Source of the DNA: Leishmania mexicana MHOM/GT/2001/U1103
Taxonomy: Eukaryota > Euglenozoa > Kinetoplastea > Trypanosomatida > Trypanosomatidae
NCBI RefSeq assembly: GCF_000234665.1
Contig: NC_018336.1
Coordinates: 847,069-911,068 of the forward strand
Length of the DNA stretch: 64,000 nt
Reading direction: 5' to 3'
Shown here: in pieces, positions 50,050 through 59,432 of the stretch
Layout: every line of letters begins with the position of its first letter
How positions within the stretch are numbered: position 1 is the first letter of the stretch
Position numbers and translations under genes: made by a program
Notes under the pieces: generated by a model
The model's database searches: none
What the model saw: the letters and a program-made list of their open reading frames with translations, nothing else
What the model was told of the DNA's origin: nothing

Positions 50050-52485
50050 ATGAATGGACTTCTTGGTTTCCGTGAGGATTCTCCAGCTGTCGAGGTGCCG
50101 ATCGAGGATGACATCTCCTACAACGGGTCCACCTCCCAATCCTCCTACACGAGCCACTCCCGCAGCTCTAGCGGCAGCGTCTATAGCACATCCACCTCGG
50201 CCACGGACAACGAGGCGTACCAGAACCTCAAGCTCGAGCTCGACGTGGCTCAAGAAAACATAGTTGAACTTCATCAGAAATACGACGATCTCGAGCGCAC
50301 CTCGAAATACGCGAAAGGACAACTCGAGAACGAGATCGATTTCCTACGCCTTCAGCTTCAGCGCCTCAAGGAAAAACCCGCGACATCGCATGAACAGGCG
50401 ACTCGGCTACTCGAGCTCGAGGCTGGGAGGGCTGCGGCTGCCGCGAGGGTGCAGGAGCTGGAGGCGGCTGCGGCGTCGAGCACCGAGGCCGCGACCAGGC
50501 TGGCCGCCGAGCACGCTGAGCAGGTTGCCGGGCTGGAGACTGCGAGGGCTGCGGCTGCCGCGAGGGTGCAGGAGCTGGAGGCGGCTGCGGCGTCGAGCAC
50601 CGAGGCCGCGACCAGGCTGGCCGCCGAGCACGCTGAGCAGGTTGCCGGGCTGGAGACTGCGAGGGCTGCGGCTGCCGCGAGGGTGCAGGAGCTGGAGGCG
50701 GCTGCGGCGTCGAGCACCGAGGCCGCGACCAGGCTGGCCGCCGAGCACGCTGAGCAGGTTGCCGGGCTGGAGACTGCGAGGGCTGCGGCTGCCGCGAGGG
50801 TGCAGGAGCTGGAGGCGGCTGCGGCGTCGAGCACCGAGGCCGCGACCAGGCTGGCCGCCGAGCACGCTGAGCAGGTTGCCGGTCTGGAGGCTGCGAGGGC
50901 TGCGGCTGCCGCGAGGGTGCAGGAGCTGGAGGCGGCTGCGGCGTCGAGCACCGAGGCCGCGACCAGGCTGGCCGCCGAGCACGCTGAGCAGGTTGCCGAG
51001 CTGGAGGCTGCGAGGGCTGCGGCTGCCGCGAGGGTGCAGGAGCTGGAGGCGGCTGCGGCGTCGAGCACCGAGGCCGCGACCAGGCTGGCCGCCGAGCACG
51101 CTGAGCAGGTTGCCGGGCTGGAGACTGCGAGGGCTGCGGCTGCCGCGAGGGTGCAGGAGCTGGAGGCGGCTGCGGCGTCGAGCACCGAGGCCGCGACCAG
51201 GCTGGCCGCCGAGCACGCTGAGCAGGTTGCCGGGCTGGAGACTGCGAGGGCTGCGGCTGCCGCGAGGGTGCAGGAGCTGGAGGCGGCTGCGGCGTCGAGC
51301 ACCGAGGCCGCGACCAGGCTGGCCGCCGAGCACGCTGAGCAGGTTGCCGGGCTGGAGACTGCGAGGGCTGCGGCTGCCGCGAGGGTGCAGGAGCTGGAGG
51401 CGGCTGCGGCGTCGAGCACCGAGGCCGCGACCAGGCTGGCCGCCGAGCACGCTGAGCAGGTTGCCGGGCTGGAGACTGCGAGGGCTGCGGCTGCCGCGAG
51501 GGTGCAGGAGCTGGAGGCGGCTGCGGCGTCGAGCACCGAGGCCGCGACCAGGCTGGCCGCCGAGCACGCTGAGCAGGTTGCCGGGCTGGAGACTGCGAGG
51601 GCTGCGGCTGCCGCGAGGGTGCAGGAGCTGGAGGCGGCTGCGGCGTCGAGCACCGAGGCCGCGACCAGGCTGGCCGCCGAGCACGCTGAGCAGGTTGCCG
51701 GGCTGGAGACTGCGAGGGCTGCGGCTGCCGCGAGGGTGCAGGAGCTGGAGGCGGCTGCGGCGTCGAGCACCGAGGCCGCGACCAGGCTGGCCGCCGAGCA
51801 CGCTGAGCAGGTTGCCGGTCTGGAGGCTGCGAGGGCTGCGGCTGCCGCGAGGGTGCAGGAGCTGGAGGCGGCTGCGGCGTCGAGCACCGAGGCCGCGACC
51901 AGGCTGGCCGCCGAGCACGCTGAGCAGGTTGCCGGGCTGGAGACTGCGAGGGCTGCGGCTGCCGCGAGGGTGCAGGAGCTGGAGGCGGCTGCGGCGTCGA
52001 GCACCGAGGCCGCGACCAGGCTGGCCGCCGAGCACGCTGAGCAGGTTGCCGGGCTGGAGACTGCGAGGGCTGCGGCTGCCGCGAGGGTGCAGGAGCTGGA
52101 GTGTGCTGTCGCTGGAGTTGTAGAGATGTTTGTGAAGGAGCCTGTGAATGGTAGCGCAGATTTTTTGGTGGATAACAAGGGCTGGGGAAAGGGCGTGGAT
52201 CATGCTGTGATCGCTAGAGAGCTGGAGTTGGGTCTAAGGCAGCAGGTGAAGGAACGCGATGCGTTGATGGGTCGACTTATGGACGAGGTGAGGCAACTGA
52301 AGACCAAGTTGGTGGCAGCAGATGCCGAGAAAGCAGAGATAGCGCGAAATCGAGAAGTGGTCGAGCGAGAGTTGCGTCGACGCGCTGAGGCAACCGAGTC
52401 GAGTGGGTTGTTGTCCGGTCAGGAGAACGGTCTCGGCAGCAGGACGAAGCACTACCGTAGCTGGTGCCCATGTGCAATGATGTGA
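50050..52485 (+). CDS. Coiled-coil protein with 39-residue tandem repeats and CaaX box
   Basis: An 811-residue protein. Residues 1-60 are Ser/Thr-rich; 60-120 begin a coiled coil (LKLELDVAQENIVELHQKYD). Residues about 122-684 consist of 14 full and one partial copy of a 39-residue unit such as LETARAAAAARVQELEAAAA, followed by SSTEAATRLAAEHAEQVAG, almost identical between copies at the DNA level. The unit is Ala/Glu/Arg-rich and helical, and 39 residues equals four heptads plus one hendecad, compatible with a continuous coiled coil. After the repeats comes a non-repetitive helical tail, and the protein ends RSWCPCAMM. The last four residues CAMM form a CaaX box whose Met suggests farnesylation, with a nearby Cys that could be palmitoylated. 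It is probably membrane-anchored at its C-terminus. There is no kinesin motor, so it is not K39 despite the shared repeat length. Such repeats are often strong antigens. Confidence 0.9.
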   Translation: MNGLLGFREDSPAVEVPIEDDISYNGSTSQSSYTSHSRSSSGSVYSTSTSATDNEAYQNLKLELDVAQENIVELHQKYDDLERTSKYAKGQLENEIDFLRLQLQRLKEKPATSHEQATRLLELEAGRAAAAARVQELEAAAASSTEAATRLAAEHAEQVAGLETARAAAAARVQELEAAAASSTEAATRLAAEHAEQVAGLETARAAAAARVQELEAAAASSTEAATRLAAEHAEQVAGLETARAAAAARVQELEAAAASSTEAATRLAAEHAEQVAGLEAARAAAAARVQELEAAAASSTEAATRLAAEHAEQVAELEAARAAAAARVQELEAAAASSTEAATRLAAEHAEQVAGLETARAAAAARVQELEAAAASSTEAATRLAAEHAEQVAGLETARAAAAARVQELEAAAASSTEAATRLAAEHAEQVAGLETARAAAAARVQELEAAAASSTEAATRLAAEHAEQVAGLETARAAAAARVQELEAAAASSTEAATRLAAEHAEQVAGLETARAAAAARVQELEAAAASSTEAATRLAAEHAEQVAGLETARAAAAARVQELEAAAASSTEAATRLAAEHAEQVAGLEAARAAAAARVQELEAAAASSTEAATRLAAEHAEQVAGLETARAAAAARVQELEAAAASSTEAATRLAAEHAEQVAGLETARAAAAARVQELECAVAGVVEMFVKEPVNGSADFLVDNKGWGKGVDHAVIARELELGLRQQVKERDALMGRLMDEVRQLKTKLVAADAEKAEIARNREVVERELRRRAEATESSGLLSGQENGLGSRTKHYRSWCPCAMM
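50413..52101 (+). repeat. 117-bp in-frame tandem repeat array
   Basis: Period is exactly 117 bp (39 codons). Units start at 50413, 50530, 50647 and so on to 52051; 14 are complete and the fifteenth is cut short. Copies are nearly identical. Differences sit at the unit start: unit 1 has CTCGAGGCTGGG, units 5 (50881) and 13 (51817) have GGTCTGGAGGCT, and unit 6 (50998) has GAGCTGGAGGCT; all others have GGGCTGGAGACT. High identity indicates recent expansion or concerted evolution, and copy number probably varies between strains. Confidence 0.97.
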
Positions 52486-53964
52486 TTAGGCGGTTTCGTT
52501 TAGGCTATGCTCAAGCTCAATTTTTTTTCTGACTTAGATCTTCGCCCCTCGCCCCTCTTCTCCCTCCCGGATTCGCTCTCTGCATGGTGCGTTGCACCCG
52601 GTGGGGGAGGGTGCGGTGAGTCGGCTGCCCTTTGCCATTTTGTTTCGTGCTCAAGCACATGCAGAGGGGCGACAACCTTTTTGGGATTCATGTTTCATGC
52701 CACAGAGTACAGTAGACTCCGGCGTCTCGCTGCTCGCCGTGTTTTCCGTGCTTAGATTTATCGTTGCACTTATTTATGTTCATATGCGTGTGCCGGCGTT
52801 TGCGCACGGCTCGCCTCATCTGGGCCTGAGTGCAGGTGCGTTGAGTTGGATAAAGAGTGAACAAGAAGGAGTGGGAGCCGTGCGCCGAGGTTGTGTGTGT
52901 GTGGGGGGGGGTGGCGCGCGCGCTGATGGCGTTTGCTTTGTGCCTCGGTGCGGTTTTTGTTTCGTGTGGCTGAGGACGCGCTACGGTCGCGGCGAGGGCT
53001 GTGTCACACAGACGTTGCGTGCATGTGTGTGTGCGTGGGCGATAGGATATGTTTCACTATATATTTCTGTGTTTTCTTCTCAGCATGGCGCTTGTTGTTC
53101 TTGAGAGCTGCACTGAGGGAAATGTGTACAGTTGGGCTCGCCTTCTCTGTCACGCGATGGCAAAGCTGTACGAGAAGGTGTGCGCGCGTGCGTGTGGGTG
53201 TCTTCATCCCTGGGTGTGCGTGACTGATGCCCACCTCCCCCAATCACGTGGTGTACAACAACTTGTTTCTCGTGCCTTCGTTGTCTTGTGCTAATGTGTG
53301 CGGATGGGCGCAGTATCCAGTCGCCGTCACGGCTGTCACATCCAAAACGAGTGGATCCGAAAAAAAAACAACAACAGCGCAGAGGCAAGCTCAGCAGACG
53401 TGAACGGGAAGCGACGTGCCTCTCCTCCTCAGACGCGGTGCTCACGAGTGCGCATGCAGCAGTGGCGTGACATTTCCATGGACGGACTCTTTTCCTTTTT
53501 ATTTATTTATTTGGGGAGGCAAAGCTTATCATGCGAAAAGAGAGGGAAATACTCGGGGAGGGCGGCCGGTGGGCGACGGCGATGAGCAGCGTGCTCGAAT
53601 GATGCGTGTGGCGCGATGCTTGTTTTTTTTAGGTTCCACGAGGAGTCGCATCGATCTGCGCTGTCACGGCGTTTCGCATACCCCGTACTGCCTGTGTGCG
53701 GACGGGTGCATATGGTACCTGTGTCGTTTTCCAAGGCTCTTGCCCATCGAAGCTCTTTCTGCCTCTTTCGTCGTAGACTCTGTTCTCAACGGTATCGGTG
53801 CTTGGTCTCCCCGGGCATTCACGCGCACAGACACGTCCCTCCCACTCCCCCTCCCTACAACATACTGCCAGCTGACGAGCTTCATCAGAAAAGAGTTCGC
53901 TAGACCTTAGTGGCGAGGCTAGCGGGAAGCGGGACTTCACACGAGTTTCGTCACCATCGTATTG
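52486..53964. other. Spacer without recognisable genes
   Basis: About 1.5 kb, with a G-run (52903-52911), TG-rich stretches, and an AU-rich TTTATTTATTTATTT motif at 53498-53512. No gene family is recognised. Confidence 0.6.
53498..53512 (+). promoter_or_regulatory. AU-rich-element-like motif
   Basis: Overlapping ATTTA pentamers in the probable 3' UTR of the repeat-protein gene or 5' flank of the next gene. ATTTA repeats act in mRNA decay in many eukaryotes; a role here is inferred. Confidence 0.3.
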
Positions 53965-53977
53965 TGCGTTTCCGTAG
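53965..53977 (+). promoter_or_regulatory. Possible spliced-leader acceptor for the MYND gene
   Basis: TTTCCGTAG (AG 53976-53977) lies 12 nt before ATG 53989. The preceding tract is weakly pyrimidine-rich, so the site is uncertain. Confidence 0.35.
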
Positions 53978-53988
53978 GCTTGCCTGCC

Positions 53989-56900
53989 ATGTCGCTTGTA
54001 AAGACGTTTCTCCGCGGCGGTACTCCCTGCACGACGCCGTCAAGACTGACCGAGGTGTTGAGCAGCGCGAACCCACCCTACGCACATTGGAGGTGTGTTG
54101 CATACTACCCACGACGCTGGCACCACGATCCCGTGGACAACAGAATCACCGCCCCAGTTTTCTTTCTTCTGTTTGGCCACCAGGAGTGGCGCGAAAACGG
54201 CGGCGCTGACGGTGCGATGGCACCGAGGAGCGAGGCTGTGGCGGTGCCCGAGGGGACATGGCATCTTCTCTGCTACACCGTTCTGACTGAAGGCGCGGTT
54301 CCTGTGGAGACGCTTACTCGCGACCACAAGGCAGCGTTGGAGGCGGATAGAGGGAGTGGCGACTCGGATGCGAGCTGGGCAGCGGCTCTTCCCAGGAGCG
54401 GTGGAGGCGGCGTTGGCGCCTTGCGCGCCCTCCTGCTTAGTGTCCCCAAAACCCTGATGCCTAGTGGGTCGCTGGAGTGGTACAGCGTGGCACATGGCAT
54501 TGCGTACGAGCGGATGGGCCTCTTGACGGCGTCCATATTTCTCGCGAAACTGGCGCCTGCCGTCAGTGAGGTGCTCAGCAAGCACTGGAAGCCGATGACG
54601 CGCGAAGGCAAAGAGGCAGGCATGGGTCAGACACCTGGCGCACTGCCTGCACCACGGCCCAGTGCGGGGTATTACGTATTGGACGGAAGGGCCGTGGAGG
54701 TGGTTGACTTCATCACCAGCGCCGGGCCGTCCTCGGCGTTTACTGCACGTAGGCAGAACACGGACGACGCCGCGTTTTTGAGGGACGGTGTCTCCTCTTC
54801 TCCGCCGTTTCCTTCCCCGGACCCCAATCTGCAGTTTGTCGCGGCAACGGTTCACGAGGCCGTTCAGTACATGTGCGCGGAGAGTAAGATGGCAGCTCTG
54901 GTGGCTGACGCCTCCGTGCCGTCTATCACCGAGGCCGGCTGGCGTACCCTCTATCCCCTCATGGCGTCACTGCGACCGTGCATGTACACCTCTTTCTTCG
55001 AAGAAGCCGCCAATGTCGGGCGATCGCAGGATACGTCGTCCAATGCGGATGTGGAATCGCTGACGGGCCTGGCAAGGCTCCGTGCCGAGCGAGACGCCAG
55101 TATCGCGCAGTGGAAGAAGCGGATAGGCAGTTACACGAGTTTCACAGTGCCGGAGAAGGATTATAACGCCATCGCCGCTGAAGGTGCCCACGCCACGGCC
55201 GACTTGGCACCTCCTGCAACACCACCCTTGGCCGCCAGCACCGCTGCGTCAGCGGAGCGCTCATATCAGCACGTTCTACTTCTGCAGCGACCTGTTGTCA
55301 CCAAGAAGCCAATCGATGCTGACAACCGCGATGCTGGACCCCTCTCTCCACAGCCGATCGGCGCCGAGCTGCACCTCGTGCGCGACCGCGGGGATATCCG
55401 CTACGCCCTGGAGCAGCTGGAAAACCGCGCCAACCTGCACTTTGCTTTTGAGGACACGGTGCCCGACGACGGTGAGGTGCTGGTACAGCTAGCGCCGGCC
55501 GAAGGGGTACCGTTTTGCGACCTCGAGGAGTACTTCAGAACCGTTCCCGTCACGTCGACGGCGCTGAATTCGGGGGCTGTAGCTCAGCACTCTGGTTCGT
55601 GCTGCCCTGCGGTAGTACCGCGTGTCGTGTATCGCCGGCCAACCGGCAAGACACAGAAGGCCAACCCTATAGCACACGCGCTTACCGAGTTGGAGGTGAC
55701 GTCACCGACGCCGGCGATGGTGAAGGCAGCTGCCGCAGCCCTTCTCTACGTATCCTCGCAGCTGGTTGAGGTAACGGAGCCAATGCCAGCTTTGTCTACG
55801 CACGCCGGCGCCGCATGGAGTGCGCCAGCACCGGGGTACACGCTGCACGTGCCGCCTGTTTGCTTTAGCGCTATTTCGCACAAGAAGTGCGGCTGGTGTG
55901 GCCGCCGGCGCGAAGTTCTGCTGCGCTGTGGCGGGTGTAAGGCCGTCTCGTACTGCTGCAAGCGGCATCAGGCACTGGACTGGAAGGAGGGGTCCCACAG
56001 GCTGGAGTGTAAGCTGTGGCGTCGCGCTCGCGAGCTGCAGGAGCGCGTTGTCGCACCGTGGATGGGGAAGTCCTCGTCAATGTGGACGGCCGTGACGGCT
56101 AACGGGGAACCGAGCTTCTTTCCGAAGAGTCGGGGCTGGTCTTGCGCTGCCACACTGATCCAGTTTTTGAGCGATATTGACGTGTCTGCTCGAAACGCTC
56201 AGCTGAAGCCGCCATCGCCGGACAACAACGTGCAGTATATCCATGCTGTGGGGCTGGACACTGCGTGCGTGGGTGAATTCGTGCGAGCCCTGGCAGAGGA
56301 CATTGAATTGTGGGAGGCGTTGACGTCCCTGAGCTTCAATGCTACCGGCGGTGCGCAGCAGTACCGCGTGCTCATCTGTTCCGATACCTTCACGGATGCT
56401 CAGCGCAACGCCGTGTGGGCCATCCGTCGTGCCGCCACCGACTCGGCGTGGTTGACGCCTGCTACAGGTGTCCTGGGCGACGCATGGCATTGCGAGGGGT
56501 GTAATGCAGCAGCGATGCAACCGACATGTGCGATGGCCCTGATTCGACTGTCCGGCGCCAAATACCACACAATAGAGAGGCACCATGACGCAGGCAGGGA
56601 GGGGTGTCCACAGGCTGTGCTGTCCTTTGGGCCCGCGAGTGGCGAGGGGTGCACTTACCTCACCGGTGCTCTTGAGGTGTTTGCCGAACACGATGTCGGC
56701 GTTGTGCCGCTGCGACTGGTGGACAGTTCGTACGTCGGCGCTGCCCGTACACGCGACGCAGTGGCTGCGCGTGTCGCGAGCAGTAATGCGTGCCCCACAG
56801 CCACCAAGAGCCGCGTCGCAGCGCTCGTAGCCAAGGCAAAACAGGAAGAGTTGGCCGAAGTTTCAAGCGACGCCGATGGCTCGCCGAATCCCACACGCGG

Positions 56901-57066
56901 TGCGTTCTTTATACACTTCAATAAGGCGGGTGCAGTGGCCCTGGCTGCAGCCGAGGATTTGCGCGCCACTGCAGGATCCACGACTGCAGAACCGGCCTCG
57001 GCTTCTGTCGTGACGCCATATCTAAACTGCTTCCTGTGGGATGTGTTGCCCTCCGACTGTGGCTGA
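53989..57066 (+). CDS. MYND zinc-finger protein
   Basis: A 1025-residue protein; the frame extends nine codons further to a TTG, and ATG 53989 is used. Residues 634-674 form a MYND-type zinc finger: CGWCGRR, then RCGGCKAVSYCCKRHQALDW and a final HRLEC, with the Cys/His order expected for two zinc ions. MYND fingers mediate protein-protein contacts, often with proline-rich peptides, and occur in chromatin regulators, SMYD methyltransferases and ciliary proteins. No SET domain is visible. The N-terminal 600 residues contain blocks of ordered sequence (HWRCVAYYPRRWHHDP, VFFLLFGHQEWREN, GTWHLLCYTVL) mixed with Ala/Ser/Pro linkers. The C-terminal 350 residues follow the finger with aromatic-rich, probably folded sequence (YRVLICSDTFTDAQRNAVW). 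Function unknown beyond the finger. Confidence 0.85.
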   Translation: MSLVKTFLRGGTPCTTPSRLTEVLSSANPPYAHWRCVAYYPRRWHHDPVDNRITAPVFFLLFGHQEWRENGGADGAMAPRSEAVAVPEGTWHLLCYTVLTEGAVPVETLTRDHKAALEADRGSGDSDASWAAALPRSGGGGVGALRALLLSVPKTLMPSGSLEWYSVAHGIAYERMGLLTASIFLAKLAPAVSEVLSKHWKPMTREGKEAGMGQTPGALPAPRPSAGYYVLDGRAVEVVDFITSAGPSSAFTARRQNTDDAAFLRDGVSSSPPFPSPDPNLQFVAATVHEAVQYMCAESKMAALVADASVPSITEAGWRTLYPLMASLRPCMYTSFFEEAANVGRSQDTSSNADVESLTGLARLRAERDASIAQWKKRIGSYTSFTVPEKDYNAIAAEGAHATADLAPPATPPLAASTAASAERSYQHVLLLQRPVVTKKPIDADNRDAGPLSPQPIGAELHLVRDRGDIRYALEQLENRANLHFAFEDTVPDDGEVLVQLAPAEGVPFCDLEEYFRTVPVTSTALNSGAVAQHSGSCCPAVVPRVVYRRPTGKTQKANPIAHALTELEVTSPTPAMVKAAAAALLYVSSQLVEVTEPMPALSTHAGAAWSAPAPGYTLHVPPVCFSAISHKKCGWCGRRREVLLRCGGCKAVSYCCKRHQALDWKEGSHRLECKLWRRARELQERVVAPWMGKSSSMWTAVTANGEPSFFPKSRGWSCAATLIQFLSDIDVSARNAQLKPPSPDNNVQYIHAVGLDTACVGEFVRALAEDIELWEALTSLSFNATGGAQQYRVLICSDTFTDAQRNAVWAIRRAATDSAWLTPATGVLGDAWHCEGCNAAAMQPTCAMALIRLSGAKYHTIERHHDAGREGCPQAVLSFGPASGEGCTYLTGALEVFAEHDVGVVPLRLVDSSYVGAARTRDAVAARVASSNACPTATKSRVAALVAKAKQEELAEVSSDADGSPNPTRGAFFIHFNKAGAVALAAAEDLRATAGSTTAEPASASVVTPYLNCFLWDVLPSDCG

Positions 57067-59249
57067 GCGCCATGGCGTGTGCAGTGGACATTCATCTCGG
57101 CTTTTGCGAGTATTTGTTTTCCCTTTTGGCGTTGTACGTTGTGATAGCAGCGGAGATTGCGCCGGCGAGCTTCGGCACGCAGGTGCGTGCATCTGTGCCG
57201 TGGCTTGCCGACGCAGGCGAGGGTGGTGGAATTCTGTAGTGTGGGGATGACGAGCCTTGGACAGTGGCTACACACGTCCACCGATCGTGCTCTGCCCCGG
57301 CGATCTCCTTCCTGTTTCACAGCCAGCCCGTGAGCCTCTGTGTTGCCGCCTCAACAGAGCGACGCATCTGTCCCCCTCGCCATCTTCAAGGGTTTCATTC
57401 GCGTTCTTCTTCCGTTGTGTTAGTGTTCCCAGACGCTGAGAACTAACCTGAGGCACCGGTGTCGTGCACACGTGCTTGCTTTGTCGTTGTAGCACGCCTC
57501 GCCACGTCACTTGCTCTCGATAGTTATCGGCGGCGTCTTTATTCACCTTGTCACTGGAATTCTTGCCGAGGTCTGCTTTCCACGGGTGCTTGTGCTTTCG
57601 AGCCAGCCCCACCTCATCCAATCCCGCTTTCGCATGGTCACCAGGTTGGGTGGGAAAGCCAGCAGGACGGCTGGCTCAGCACGCTCGCGAGCACAAAGCA
57701 AGTAGTATACACACAGTACTTGCATACCATCTGGGGGGAGAGCTTCCGGTGTAGGTGGCACGATGGCACACGCCCTCCGTCTCGGACTATCGGACTGCAT
57801 GTACATTACTGGTGGCAAAGCCTATTCCCTACTCTTCTACCCTCGTCTCTCTCACGCTGGCGAAGGAAAGGGCGTATTCACTGCACACCGCTGTCTCTCT
57901 TGTGTTTTCCGCACTCGAGGTTGTGGTAGGCCTTTCGCGTCTCCCTGTTCATGCTCCGGCTCTTCGCGTGCCCCGTGGACAGATGCGGACGGCGCGCCTG
58001 ATGTGACCATGTTGATTCTCGTCACACTTCTTTCAAGGAGCAACCCAAATAAAACAAAACAAGAGCGTTATATGAGCGAGGGGGACTGCATCGATGGCGG
58101 TGGGGTCGAGGTGCTGCCCGCCCGTATACATCGACAGTGTGTAGCTTTGAAGTGCCAGCCTCCCCCCTCCACCCGTTTCAGCCTCCGGTAAGTGTGCCAG
58201 TGGACTGCGATGGCGCGCGACGAGAGACGATGAATAGCCTCAAAGGAAAAAATTCTGAAAGTGAGGCATCCATGGTGCATATACGCCACACGCAGCCTTC
58301 TGCGTGTTGCACGCCTGCTGACCGACCGCATGAAATGGACGTACACATGATCTCTCTGCCGGCCACCTTTCACCTGTGCTTATCCCCTGTTTTATTTTTA
58401 TTTTGTTGTGTCCACCCTCTCTATGTGCGCTTCCATTTCCACTGACCACCTTCTCATCTTGGCACATCGCCATTACCAAGGAGAAGCCCCCACACGAGTT
58501 GCCATCGTAGGCTGTTTCAGGCGCTTAGCAATTCTTCTTCGTTCGCCGGTTTATGTCTATCGTAGTGTAGTCTGTGCTTTTTTTCGTTGTATACGTATAT
58601 ATATATATATTCTTTTTTCTTGTCGCTCCCTGTGTTTTCCTGGCTCTCTTGTCAGTTGGACTTCCGCTGCTCCGTTATACTCGCATCGCTCCCCCCTTTT
58701 TTACTTGTCCTCTTCCCTCGCGCTACGGGAACGTGGTTGTGTATTCTTATTCTTGCTGCGTTTTTTTTTTTTTACGTGTGCACACACACACACACACACA
58801 CACACGCTCACGTATATACATACATGTATATATATATATATATGTACATACACATATAGTTGTACCTATTACAATTTTTGTTTTGTGTGTATGCGAGTGT
58901 TGCGTTCTTTGCGGCGTGTGGTGCACAGGGTCTCGTTTTCGTATGCTCATCCCCCCTTCCCTCCACCCCCTCTCCTCCCCCCTCCCAACGTCGACGTCTT
59001 GCCGTGTGGCATCCAGTGCTGCCACTGTTTCCGTTATTTTAGTATTTACTGTAAATTTGTTTTTGAGTTTCTCCGCTCTCTTCCGTTTTTTCTTTGTCGC
59101 ATGTGTGCGCCAGGATCGTGCATCTCGGTGCATCTTTCTCCGCTGCCGCCGTTGACAATCTTCTACGTGCTACTTGGCCTCTCCGGCTCACCCTTCGCAT
59201 CTTCTAGGCTGCCATCGCAACAGTGCTCAGCAGACCAGCGCATTTGCCG
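57067..59249. other. 2.2 kb spacer with microsatellites
   Basis: No recognisable gene. Contains a TA run at 58597-58611, a CA run at 58781-58805 and a TA run at 58826-58845, within T/C-rich sequence. A 142-codon ATG frame at 57763-58191 has no family resemblance and is not accepted. Confidence 0.6.
58781..58805. repeat. CA microsatellite
   Basis: About 25 nt of alternating C and A, following a T-run and followed by TA/TG-rich sequence. Confidence 0.9.
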
Positions 59250-59298
59250 TGCTTTCCTGTCTCTTATTGCCTGGCGTGTTACCCCTTCTTGGTACCAG
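59250..59298 (+). promoter_or_regulatory. Predicted spliced-leader acceptor for the terminal gene
   Basis: A T/C-rich tract ends at TACCAG (AG 59297-59298); another AG lies at 59339-59340. No ATG occurs between either site and 59433. Confidence 0.45.
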
Positions 59299-59432
59299 CG
59301 CCTCTTACGCTCTCCATCCATCGCATCGCACCCCTCGCAGTCGGCGAAGGGGTGGTGGTAGTGGTGGGGCAACATTCATTCGCTTGACAAGTTCGTCTCG
59401 TCGTGGTAGAAGTCGAGGTCAGAACAACCGAA

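Noticed and set aside
50264..52203. Long open frames in another + frame (619 codons) and two - frames (606 and 598 codons) over the repeat array
   Set aside because: The repeat period is a multiple of three, so a unit free of stops in a frame stays open for the whole array. The frames end soon after the array and have Arg/Pro/Leu or Ser/Cys-rich repeats with no start or splice context of their own.
50050..52485. K39-type kinesin
   Set aside because: Only the 39-residue repeat length agrees. There is no motor domain or P-loop, and the repeat sequence differs.
57763..58191. 142-codon ATG frame in the 57.1-59.2 kb spacer
   Set aside because: It follows no clear pyrimidine-AG signal, and its composition changes along its length. 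It has no recognisable motif.
58408..59361. 317-codon + frame before the terminal gene
   Set aside because: It crosses CA and TA microsatellites and T-rich DNA, and the composition is spacer-like. It also overlaps the splice region of the real gene.
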